The position numbers and the translations under genes are program-made. This document shows, piece by piece, positions 44,292-51,699 of a stretch of DNA of 64,000 nucleotides; position 1 is the first letter of the stretch; each line of letters opens with the position of its first letter. The DNA is from Sphingomonas_B tabacisoli (GTDB lineage: Bacteria; Pseudomonadota; Alphaproteobacteria; Sphingomonadales; Sphingomonadaceae): assembly GCF_042678385.1 (NCBI RefSeq), contig NZ_JBHUDY010000001.1:1116001-1180000 (forward strand). The letters run 5' to 3'. The notes under the pieces are model-generated. The model was not told the DNA's origin, ran no database searches, and saw only the letters and a list, made by a program, of their open reading frames with translations.

Positions 44292-46553
44292 CTAGGTCCG
44301 AAGCCGCTCGATCGCCTGGGCGAGTGCCACGTAGAGCTTGCCCATATCCGACGAGAGCAGGGTAACGGCGATCTGCTGGCCGTCGCGCGACGCGAGGACG
44401 TTGCGCAGCATCGCCTCGAAATCATGGATGTAGCGGCCAACCTGTTCGCGGAACTCCGGGTCGCTCTCGTAATATTGGTGGATTGCGCGGCTCTCGCCGG
44501 CTTCGAGGAGCCGCACCGCGCGGCGCGTGAACACACCGCGGTCGCCCTTCAGATAGGCCGCCCAGGCGCTGTCGGTCACTTCGTTCGACAGGATCTTGGC
44601 GACGTCGATCGCGGTCGAGTTCAGCGCTTCCATCAGCAGCGACGCGCGGCGCGCGAAGCTGTCGCGATTGGCTTCCTCGGTTCGTTCGCGGGCGGTTTCG
44701 ACGCGGGCCTCAAGCGCTTCGGTCCCTCTGGAAACCTGATCGACCTGCTGCTGGAGCAATTGCGCGGCGGCGTTGGCGGCGGCGACGGCGCGCTCGGCGG
44801 CTTCGGCGACAGCGACGACCTGTTTCTCGACGCGCGCGGCGACGACGTCCTCCAGCGCCTTGTCGGCGGCGTGGCCGATCGATGCGGCTGCCTGGGGCAC
44901 GATCCGGTCGAACGTCTCTCTAGCGCGTTCGGCCGCCTGGGCGGCGGCGTCGCGGACGCGGAGCATGACGTCGATCAGTTGCGGGCCGGAGCCTTCGGCG
45001 ACGGATGACAGTTGCGCATGCGCCGAATCGACCGCGGCGCTGAGCTCGGTCGCACTGCGCTTGCCGGACTGGAGCTGACGGTCGGCCGCCTGGCCGAACA
45101 GCTCGATCGCTTCGCGCTGCTGCTGGAGCAATTTCTCGGTCTCGGCGAGGCGGTCGAGCGCGGCGGTGGCGCCGGCTTCCACCTCGCTGACGCCCGGGCG
45201 CATGGCCTCGATCTTCTCGCGCGTCGCCGAGGCATAGCCGTCGAGGCGGGCAAGGGCGGCGGGCAGGGTTTCGTCGATCTCGCGAGCGCTGGCGTCGAGC
45301 GCGGTCAGCAGTGACTCGCTGCGCGCGATGAAGCTGTCCGCTGCCTCGCCGGCACCGGCGAGCGAGGCGGAAAGGTGGTCGGCATGTTCGGCGAGCGAGG
45401 CGACGGCCTTGGAGAGCTGCTCGGTGCGCGTGCCGCCATGCTGGTCGAGGCGCTCCAGCCGTGTCTCGACATCGGCGACGCCGGCGGAGAGCCGTTCCAG
45501 CAGCGCCGAACCGGTCGTGTCGTGCTTGGCGATCGAGCGGCCGACCGCGTCGATCTCGGCACCGATCGCCTCGATGCGGCTGGAAAGCGAATTCATGACC
45601 TCGCCGCCGCTCTTGTCGAGCGCGGCGCGGGACTGGTCGACCAGCGCCAGCATCGCCGAGCCTTGCGCTTCGACACTGCGGCGCGCTTCCTCCAGCGCCT
45701 CGGCGGCGCGGGCAAGCGCCGTCTGCACCGCTTCGGACATCTGCTGTGCGCTCGAATCGAGCTGCGCGCGTGCGGTTTCCGTCGTGCTGCCGATGCGGAT
45801 CAGGTGCTCGGCGAGCTGTTGCGCGGCGCCGCTCGCAATCTCCTCCGCCTCGCGCCCACGCTCCTTCAGGCTCGCAAGCTGCGCCTCCAGCGTTCCGACC
45901 TGGCCGAATGCGGATTCACCCGCATTGACCAGCGCGGCGGCAATGCCGTCGGTCTGCTCGTGCGCCTTGGGCAGATTGGCGAGCAGGGTAGTCAGCTCGC
46001 CGCTGGCCTTTGAGGCCGATTGCGCAAGCGTATCCGCGTGCCGGTCGAGCGCTTCGCCATCCTGGCGGAAGCTCGACGAGATGCCGGCCAGCCGCGCCGC
46101 GGCTTCCTCGCCGATCTGGGTGAGCTGCAGCGTCTGGTCGGCGAGCGCCTCGCGATTGGCCTGCACCCGCGCGGTGAGCTCGGCGACCTTCGCTTCGAGC
46201 CGCACCGATTCGGCGCGCATGCCCTGAGATGTCGACAGGAAGCGCTGCGCTTCCCGGCGGCTGGTGCGCATCGCGAGCAGGCCGATGACGCCAAGCACCG
46301 CAAGAGGCGCGCTGGAGGCGCCGATGATCATCGCGAGATTGGCGAGCGCGTCGGCCCGCACGGCGATCGTCCAGGTGACGAAGCCGATCCAGGCCAGCGC
46401 CAGCAGGATCAGCAGGGCAGGGCCGATCCAGCCCAGGCCGCTCCGCGGCGGCGCAACTTCCTCCTCGAAGCCGCTCTCGACCGGGGCCGGCTCCTCCGCG
46501 ATCGGTTCGTCTTCCTGCTCCGGCCTGAGGCCGATTATCCGCGCCCTGCTCAT
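44292..46553 (-). CDS. Large coiled-coil membrane protein, possibly TipN-like
   Basis: A 753-residue protein: acidic cytoplasmic N-terminus, two membrane helices (about 41-65 and 70-95), then about 500 residues of Ala/Glu/Arg-rich coiled coil, and a more conserved-looking C-terminal 110 residues (NSTAIDVAKILSNEVTDSAW to the end). The layout matches the Caulobacter polarity factor TipN, but I cannot confirm homology by eye. It diverges from an Hpt-like gene with 84 bp between them. Confidence 0.75.
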   Translation of the reverse strand: MSRARIIGLRPEQEDEPIAEEPAPVESGFEEEVAPPRSGLGWIGPALLILLALAWIGFVTWTIAVRADALANLAMIIGASSAPLAVLGVIGLLAMRTSRREAQRFLSTSQGMRAESVRLEAKVAELTARVQANREALADQTLQLTQIGEEAAARLAGISSSFRQDGEALDRHADTLAQSASKASGELTTLLANLPKAHEQTDGIAAALVNAGESAFGQVGTLEAQLASLKERGREAEEIASGAAQQLAEHLIRIGSTTETARAQLDSSAQQMSEAVQTALARAAEALEEARRSVEAQGSAMLALVDQSRAALDKSGGEVMNSLSSRIEAIGAEIDAVGRSIAKHDTTGSALLERLSAGVADVETRLERLDQHGGTRTEQLSKAVASLAEHADHLSASLAGAGEAADSFIARSESLLTALDASAREIDETLPAALARLDGYASATREKIEAMRPGVSEVEAGATAALDRLAETEKLLQQQREAIELFGQAADRQLQSGKRSATELSAAVDSAHAQLSSVAEGSGPQLIDVMLRVRDAAAQAAERARETFDRIVPQAAASIGHAADKALEDVVAARVEKQVVAVAEAAERAVAAANAAAQLLQQQVDQVSRGTEALEARVETARERTEEANRDSFARRASLLMEALNSTAIDVAKILSNEVTDSAWAAYLKGDRGVFTRRAVRLLEAGESRAIHQYYESDPEFREQVGRYIHDFEAMLRNVLASRDGQQIAVTLLSSDMGKLYVALAQAIERLRT

Positions 46554-46637
46554 GGGGAGAGCATACCAGCTTTCGCGGGGGAAAGAACAAGGCCGAAGTT
46601 ACCCGCTCTTAAGCTTTTCGGGGATAAACCGTGCACC

Positions 46638-46934
46638 ATGTCGTTCGAACAGGCTCTCAGCACTTCGCTCGCCGCTGCGGTCGGCGATGATCAGGCGCTC
46701 GTCGCGGAACTGCGCGGCGCATTTCTGGACAGCGCGACCCGTCATCTCGACGCGATGCGCGTCGCTGCCAACGATGCCGATTGGCGCGAGGCGGGGCTAC
46801 GGCTGAAGGGCCTCGCCGCGAGTTTCGGCGCAACGACGCTGATGGAACAGGCCGACCGCGCGGCGCTTTCGCGCCGCGGCGATACGGCTGCGATCCAGGG
46901 CGTCGAAAGCGGACTCGCCGTTCTCAGCCTCTGA
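46638..46934 (+). CDS. Hpt-domain-like protein lacking the phospho-histidine
   Basis: A 98-residue helical protein matching the Hpt fold, with LRLKGLAASFGATTLMEQAD near residues 54-73. In active Hpt domains a histidine lies three residues before the KG lysine; here that position is Leu54. It therefore probably cannot carry phosphate and may act as an inhibitor or adaptor. The ATG at 46638 fits the domain; the frame is open upstream. Confidence 0.7.
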   Translation: MSFEQALSTSLAAAVGDDQALVAELRGAFLDSATRHLDAMRVAANDADWREAGLRLKGLAASFGATTLMEQADRAALSRRGDTAAIQGVESGLAVLSL

Positions 46935-46991
46935 TCCGGCTTTTGCGCGCGGCATTTAGCGCCTAACGAAGCCCCGAATGCGGGGCCTGCC

Positions 46992-48173
46992 ATGCTGACC
47001 GGGTTTATCGTTGCCGGCGAAGAAGTCGCGGACGGCACGAGCTTGCGCGCCGAACTGGCGGTCGCGGGACAGACGGTTTTCGAGCATCAGGCGCGGCTGC
47101 TGGCCGAGGCGGGGGCGGAGCGCGTCGTCGCGGTCTCCGAGCAATTGCCGCAAGGGCTCGCGGCTGCGTTGAGCCGGTTGCGGCGCGATGGGCTGGCGAT
47201 CGAGATCGTGCGGACGGTCGGCGACGCCGCGCAGCGTATCCGGCCCGAGGATCGGCTGTTGGTGCTGGGCGATGGCGTGATGACCGACGTCGCGGCGCTG
47301 GAGCGCCTGCTCGCCGTGCCGGCACCTGCCATTCTTACGTTGCCGGACGCGCCGGAAACACGCGCCTGGGAGCTGATCGACGCGGCTTCTCGTTGGGCGG
47401 GCGTGCTGCTCCTTGACGGCGAACTGGTCCGACGCACCGCGCGAATGCTGGGCGACTGGGACCTGCAATCGACGCTGCTCCGCAATGCCGTGCAGGCGGG
47501 GGCGGAGCGCGTCGATGCGCGGGCGGTCGAGCCGCTGCTGGCGCAAGTGAGCGACGAATCAAGCGCCGCTGCGACCGAACAGGCGATCAGCCGCGGCGCG
47601 ATGCGGCGCTCGACCGGCTGGCTGCAGCGGTTCGTGTTCGAGCCGCTCTCCGACCTGATCGCGCCGCATGCGATGAAGGCGATGATCGACCCGGCATGGC
47701 TTCGCGCGGGGTCGTCGGGGCTGCTGATCGCCGCCGCGCTCGTTTTCCTGGGCGGCTGGCGCTGGCCGGCGCTGGTGCTGGCGCTGCTCTCGGGGCCGGT
47801 CGGGACGCTCGGCCGGCACCTGGGCGCGCTGACAATGCGGCTGCGGCAGGACCGTCAGTTCTGGACCAAGGTGTGCCAGGGCGCGGCCAGCGCCGCGCTG
47901 CTGGCGCTCGGCTGGAATCTGCGCGAGGCGGGATGGGGGCCGATGGCGCTTGCGGCGGCGACGATCGGCATCATGGTTGCGCTCAACGAACATGAGCGCT
48001 GGATCGGCCGTCCGCCGCGCCGGCCACCCTGGCTGGCCGAGCCGGACACGCTGATCTGGCTGCTGCTGCCCTTCGGGCTCCTGGGCTGGTGGTCTGCGGG
48101 GCTGGCCGCACAGGCGGCGCTTGCGCTGGCCTCCCTGCTCAAGGTGCAGCGGTTGACGGCGCGTCAGGCCTGA
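46992..48173 (+). CDS. Nucleotidyltransferase-like protein fused to a membrane domain
   Basis: A 393-residue protein. Residues 1-170 have the pattern of a sugar-nucleotide or MobA-like transferase (GQTVFEHQARLLAEAGAERVV, then LLVLGDGVMTD), but the usual N-terminal glycine-rich loop is replaced by FIVAGEEVADGT. Residues 200-385 carry about six membrane helices. The linker RSTGWLQRFVFEPLSDLI recalls the junction of CTP:inositol-phosphate cytidylyltransferase/CDP-alcohol transferase fusions, yet the CDP-alcohol catalytic aspartates are absent. The function is unknown. A GCCCCG/CGGGGC hairpin lies directly before the start. Confidence 0.6.
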   Translation: MLTGFIVAGEEVADGTSLRAELAVAGQTVFEHQARLLAEAGAERVVAVSEQLPQGLAAALSRLRRDGLAIEIVRTVGDAAQRIRPEDRLLVLGDGVMTDVAALERLLAVPAPAILTLPDAPETRAWELIDAASRWAGVLLLDGELVRRTARMLGDWDLQSTLLRNAVQAGAERVDARAVEPLLAQVSDESSAAATEQAISRGAMRRSTGWLQRFVFEPLSDLIAPHAMKAMIDPAWLRAGSSGLLIAAALVFLGGWRWPALVLALLSGPVGTLGRHLGALTMRLRQDRQFWTKVCQGAASAALLALGWNLREAGWGPMALAAATIGIMVALNEHERWIGRPPRRPPWLAEPDTLIWLLLPFGLLGWWSAGLAAQAALALASLLKVQRLTARQA

Positions 48174-48456
48174 GCACGTCGGCCCGGGCCTCGCCCAATT
48201 CCTCTTCCCCTGCAAACAATCGGTCGAGCCGCCGCGTGAGGTTCTCGCGAAACCGCTCCAGAGGCACCGATTTCGGCGCGGTGAGCAGGATTTGCTGCTT
48301 GATCGCGCATTTGATTCGATCGAGTGCCTCCTCGTTCAGCACCCCCGCGCGGTGGAGCTCGATGGCCATCTGAATGAAGCCAACCGTCGTCGCCTGCGCA
48401 CGCAAACCGATCAGGTCGATCGTGTCGTGCAGCCTTTTGTCCTCGGCATAGCCCAT
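48139..48456 (-). CDS. Conserved-looking hypothetical protein
   Basis: A 105-residue cytoplasmic, mostly helical protein (MGYAEDKRLHDTIDLIGLRA). The ATG at 48456 follows GGGGAG by five bases, which rejects a longer frame to 48510. It converges on the previous gene with a 35-bp overlap and lies 57 bp upstream of nothing else on its strand. I do not recognise the family. Confidence 0.65.
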   Translation of the reverse strand: MGYAEDKRLHDTIDLIGLRAQATTVGFIQMAIELHRAGVLNEEALDRIKCAIKQQILLTAPKSVPLERFRENLTRRLDRLFAGEEELGEARADVLRPDAPSTAAP

Positions 48457-48513
48457 CGTCGCTCCCCTCGGCTTTGCCCCGGAGGATATAACGCCTGGAG
48501 GGGCGCGCAAGCC

Positions 48514-49857
48514 TCAGAGGATAATGCGAAAACGCGCGCCGCCCAGCGGGCTGGCTTCGATCCCGATCGTGCCGTCATGCGCAAGCACGATCTGGCGCGC
48601 GAGACTGAGGCCCACGCCGGTGCCCTTGGCCTTGGTCGTAAAGAAGGGGAGGAAGACCTCGCTTCGCTTCGACTCGGGGATGCCGGGCCCGTTGTCGTCC
48701 ACCAGAATCGTCGCGCCGCCGCCGCGCGCCGCTTCGAACTGAACCCCGACTCGGGGTTCGGAGGTATGCGACTCGGCCGCTTCGGCGCCGTTTCGCAGCA
48801 GGTTGATGAGAACCTGGGCCAGCAGATCGGGATCGGCGTCGAGCATCATCGATTCAGGCTCGACGGCGATTTCGAAGCCCAGCCGGGTCGCGGGCCAGTC
48901 CGCCTGGAACAGCCGCTTCAGCTCGTCGGCAAAGGGCGCGGCCACGAACACCTGCCGGTTGACCTGCGGCGTGCGGCTGATCTGCCGATAGCTTTCGACG
49001 AAGTGCATTACGCCATCGGCGCGACGGGCGAGGGTTTCGACCGCGGCGCGGGCATCGCCGATCGCGGGGTCGGCTCCCGTATCGGCACCGGCCATCAGGT
49101 CCGCCGCCGTGCGCGCGAGCGACGTCACGGGCGTCATGGAGTTCATGATTTCGTGCGTCAGCACGCGGACGAGGTCGCTCTGGGTCGCGATCTCGACCGC
49201 ATTCAACGCTTCCTGGATGGGCTGGACGGTGATGACGCGGTGCGCTCCGCCGAGCCGATGGACCGCGGCGGCGCGGAGCAGCACGCGCTGGGTCTGGCCG
49301 CTGTCCAACGTCATCAGCACGAGCTGGCGGCGGCCGGGCTGAAGGCTGCGCAGGCATTGCGCGAAGCCTTCGCCGAATTGCGCGTAATCACTGACGCGCA
49401 CGCCTTCCAGGGCCCCGAACATGCGCCGCGCGGTCTTGCCGACCGGCTCGACCCGCTCCTCGGGATCGATCAGCAGCAAGGCGATCGGCAGGTCGTCGAC
49501 GATCGCCTGGTAGAAGCGGCTTTCGTCGGACAGGCGGGCGCGTTCTTCGCGCAACGCTCTTATGCCCGAATCGAGCGCTTCACCGAGCGCTTCGAAGCCG
49601 GAGCCCGCCTCGGGCCGCGAAAAGCTTGCGGACATGTCGCTGAAGCGGATCGCTTCGATGAAGCGGGCGACTTCGACATTGGTGCGTTGGATGTAATTCC
49701 ATAAGCCTACGGCGGCTGCGACGACCAGGGCCGCGGCAATGATGCGCGCCGCGCCGAGATTGGGGTTTGCGAGCGACGCCGCGAATGCCGCCAGCATCGC
49801 CAGCAGCAGCAGCATGCGCCAGGCCAGCCCCAGCGCGAAGCGGCTCTTAAAGCCCAT
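48514..49857 (-). CDS. NtrY-like sensor histidine kinase with minimal periplasmic loop
   Basis: A 447-residue kinase. Two membrane helices (about 13-30 and 37-55) are joined by only about seven residues, so it has no periplasmic sensor domain. A PAS-like region (about 112-215) precedes the kinase core: phospho-acceptor His235 (VLTHEIMNS), N-box Asn356, G1 DDNGPGIP near 388, F-box FLPFFTTK, and G2 GTGVGLSLAR. It follows the response regulator with an 11-bp overlap. Its signal is likely to come from within the membrane, perhaps from the export complex encoded opposite. Confidence 0.9.
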   Translation of the reverse strand: MGFKSRFALGLAWRMLLLLAMLAAFAASLANPNLGAARIIAAALVVAAAVGLWNYIQRTNVEVARFIEAIRFSDMSASFSRPEAGSGFEALGEALDSGIRALREERARLSDESRFYQAIVDDLPIALLLIDPEERVEPVGKTARRMFGALEGVRVSDYAQFGEGFAQCLRSLQPGRRQLVLMTLDSGQTQRVLLRAAAVHRLGGAHRVITVQPIQEALNAVEIATQSDLVRVLTHEIMNSMTPVTSLARTAADLMAGADTGADPAIGDARAAVETLARRADGVMHFVESYRQISRTPQVNRQVFVAAPFADELKRLFQADWPATRLGFEIAVEPESMMLDADPDLLAQVLINLLRNGAEAAESHTSEPRVGVQFEAARGGGATILVDDNGPGIPESKRSEVFLPFFTTKAKGTGVGLSLARQIVLAHDGTIGIEASPLGGARFRIIL

Positions 49858-51229
49858 GCTTCTCCATGCGGCGATAGAGCGAGGCGCGGGTGAGCCCGAG
49901 TTCGTTCGCGGCGAGCGAGATGTTGTAGCTGTGTTTCTGCAGCGCCCGCTCGATCATCTGACGCTCGGCGCGCTCCAGATTGAGGTCGCTGGCTTCCGGC
50001 GCGGCCGTCACGACGGGAATGTGGTGCGCCCGGCGGATCGAGAAGTCGTCGACCGTCAACGGTCCGCCATCGGACAGGATCACCGCGCGTTCGGCGGCGT
50101 GGCGCAGCGCACGGACGTTGCCTGGCCAGTCATAGTCGGTGAGCGCCGCCAGCACGTCGCGGTCGAGCGGCGGCACCGGCTTGTCGTACTTGCGGGCGTA
50201 GGTCCCGAGATAATGTTCGAGTAGGAGAGGGATGTCCTCGCGGCGCTGGCGGAGCGGCGGCAGCTCGATCTCGACCGTGTTCAGCCGGAACAACAAGTCG
50301 GGTCGGAAACGGCCTTCGTCGGACAGCGCGGCCGGCGCGAGGTTGGTCGCCGCGATGACGCGCACGTCGATCGGCACCGGCTTGTTTGCGCCGACCGGCG
50401 TCACGCGCCGCTGTTCGAGCGCCGTCAGAAGCTTGGGTTGTAAATGCAGGGGCAGGTTGCCGATTTCGTCGAGGAATAGCGTGCCCCCGTCCGCAGCCTG
50501 AAGACGTCCGACCCGATCGGCGCGGGCGTCGGTGAAGGCGCCTTTCACATGGCCGAACAGTTCGGAATCGAACAGCGTCTCGGCGACCGCGCCCAGGTCG
50601 ACCGACAGCATCACGCGTTCGGCGCGGCGCGAGCGGCGATGCAGTTCGCGCGCGACCAGTTCCTTGCCGGTGCCGTTCTCACCCAGGATGAGCACGTTGG
50701 CGTCGGTGGGCGCGGCGCGTTCGATCAACTGCATCACCCGCTTCATCGCGGGCGAGGAGCCGAGTAGCGGCGTTTCACCGGCGGGCGACGCTATGGCTAC
50801 CGCCTTTTGCCGCTCGGTCGTGACGGCCTTGCGCGATTGCCTCAGCGCCGCCGCGGTGCGGACGGTCGCGAGCAGCCGCTCGTTCGACCAGGGTTTGGAC
50901 ACGAAATCGGTTGCGCCACGCTTCATCGCTTCCACGGCGATTTGTACTCCACCATGCGCGGTGATCATCACGACCACTGCTTCCGGATCACGTTCGAGAA
51001 ATCTTGCCAAGGCCTCGAAACCCTCGGCGGCGTTGGTCGCCCCGCGCGCGAAATTGGCGTCGAGCAGGATGACGTCGGGGTTGCGGTTTGCGGTTTTCGC
51101 CAGCGCCTCGTCGGGCTGCTCGGCGACGATCACTTCGCTGAACAGGTCCCGCAGCAGCAGCCGCGCGGCGAGCAGAATGTCGGGGTCGTCGTCGACCACC
51201 AACGCGAGATCGAATTGCTTGGCGCTCAC
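49847..51229 (-). CDS. Sigma-54-dependent response regulator (NtrC family)
   Basis: A 460-residue activator: receiver domain with phospho-acceptor Asp57 (VILLDANF) and Lys112; AAA+ domain with Walker A GENGTGKE at 183-190, the sigma-54 contact loop GAFTDA at 230-235 (usual form GAFTGA) and Walker B GTLFLDEIG; C-terminal Fis-type helix-turn-helix ending at the last residue (LAANELGLTRASLYRRM). I chose the GTG at 51229 because it precedes the receiver domain; the frame extends 200 codons upstream with no domain. A 16-bp palindrome lies 24 bp before this start. Confidence 0.93.
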   Translation of the reverse strand: MSAKQFDLALVVDDDPDILLAARLLLRDLFSEVIVAEQPDEALAKTANRNPDVILLDANFARGATNAAEGFEALARFLERDPEAVVVMITAHGGVQIAVEAMKRGATDFVSKPWSNERLLATVRTAAALRQSRKAVTTERQKAVAIASPAGETPLLGSSPAMKRVMQLIERAAPTDANVLILGENGTGKELVARELHRRSRRAERVMLSVDLGAVAETLFDSELFGHVKGAFTDARADRVGRLQAADGGTLFLDEIGNLPLHLQPKLLTALEQRRVTPVGANKPVPIDVRVIAATNLAPAALSDEGRFRPDLLFRLNTVEIELPPLRQRREDIPLLLEHYLGTYARKYDKPVPPLDRDVLAALTDYDWPGNVRALRHAAERAVILSDGGPLTVDDFSIRRAHHIPVVTAAPEASDLNLERAERQMIERALQKHSYNISLAANELGLTRASLYRRMEKHGL

Positions 51230-51252
51230 CCCGTCCGGCTCCGCACAGTCCG

Positions 51253-51268
51253 TGTTCGAATCCGAACA
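51253..51268. promoter_or_regulatory. Operator 1 of the sigma-54 regulator
   Basis: Perfect palindrome TGTTCG-AATC-CGAACA. It lies 24 bp before the regulator gene and about 122 bp upstream of the predicted start driven by the first sigma-54 promoter. It shares the form TGTyCG-N4-CGrACA with two sites at 51572 and 51592. Confidence 0.65.
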
Positions 51269-51355
51269 TAGCGCAACGGGGTGTATGATGCACCTAAAAC
51301 AGTAGGGGTCGCCGAAAAAATTCCGAAATGGCGGAAAACTGCGGTTTGGCGCGAT

Positions 51356-51372
51356 TTGGCACGGCCTTCGCT
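51356..51372 (+). promoter_or_regulatory. Sigma-54 promoter upstream of the small secreted-peptide gene
   Basis: TTGGCACGGCCTTCGCT: the -24 GG (51358-51359) and -12 GC (51370-51371) are ten bases apart as required. It differs from the TGGCACG-N4-TTGCT consensus at one position. The predicted transcript start is near 51383, 45 bp before the 45-codon ORF. Confidence 0.65.
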
Positions 51373-51427
51373 TAAGAGCTCCATGCCGGACGGCTCGTCC
51401 GGGAGGAACAGTTTCAGGAGCCGAGCC

Positions 51428-51565
51428 ATGATCAAGATTCGCCTGTCCTTCGCGTTCGCGGCGACGATCGCCGCGGCTTTGACTACATTTGTAACCGTCG
51501 CGCCGCAACCGGCCAGCGCAGAGACGTTGGCCTGCACCTATTCCGAAGTGCCGGTGCTCGCTTGA
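51428..51565 (+). CDS. Small secreted peptide precursor (45 aa)
   Basis: A 45-residue ORF with an ATG preceded by AGGAG eight bases upstream. It encodes a textbook signal peptide: MIKIR basic start, an Ala/Phe/Thr hydrophobic core, and an ASA cleavage site before Glu32. The mature remainder would be 14 residues with one cysteine. It lies between two sigma-54 promoters and just upstream of an export operon, in the same direction. It could be a signal, a cargo or simply a small envelope protein; no family is recognised. Confidence 0.6.
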   Translation: MIKIRLSFAFAATIAAALTTFVTVAPQPASAETLACTYSEVPVLA

Positions 51566-51570
51566 GCATC

Positions 51571-51588
51571 CTGTCCGCGAACGGACAG
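51571..51588. promoter_or_regulatory. Operator 2 of the sigma-54 regulator
   Basis: Perfect palindrome CTGTCCG-CGAA-CGGACAG. Its centre is 20 bp from operator 3 and about 108 bp upstream of the predicted hlyD transcript start, a normal enhancer distance for NtrC-type activators. Confidence 0.7.
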
Positions 51589-51591
51589 TCT

Positions 51592-51607
51592 TGTCCGGTT
51601 TCGGACA
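51592..51607. promoter_or_regulatory. Operator 3 of the sigma-54 regulator
   Basis: Palindrome TGTCCG-GTTT-CGGACA, centred about 88 bp upstream of the predicted hlyD transcript start. With operator 2 it places two dimers on the same face of the helix. Confidence 0.7.
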
Positions 51608-51660
51608 GGGCTGCCCGCGCGCAGCGGCCGATCTTCTCTCGACTACAACTGTTTTCGTGA

Positions 51661-51677
51661 TTGGCACGATGATTGCT
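51661..51677 (+). promoter_or_regulatory. Consensus sigma-54 promoter of the export operon
   Basis: TTGGCACGATGATTGCT matches the TGGCACG-N4-TTGCT consensus at every defined base, with GG (51663-51664) and GC (51675-51676) ten bases apart. The predicted start near 51688 gives a 12-nt leader that contains only the GGAG ribosome site of hlyD. Confidence 0.85.
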
Positions 51678-51699
51678 GAACTGCTTGCTGGAGACCTGA

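Noticed and set aside
46971..46986. GCCCCG/CGGGGC hairpin as intrinsic terminator of the Hpt gene
   Set aside because: There is no T-run and it sits five bases before the next start; at most it could affect translation.
51321..51336. TTCCG-N6-CGGAA dyad as a fourth regulator operator
   Set aside because: Spacing is six rather than four and the outer TG/CA bases are missing, so it does not fit the TGTyCG-N4-CGrACA form.
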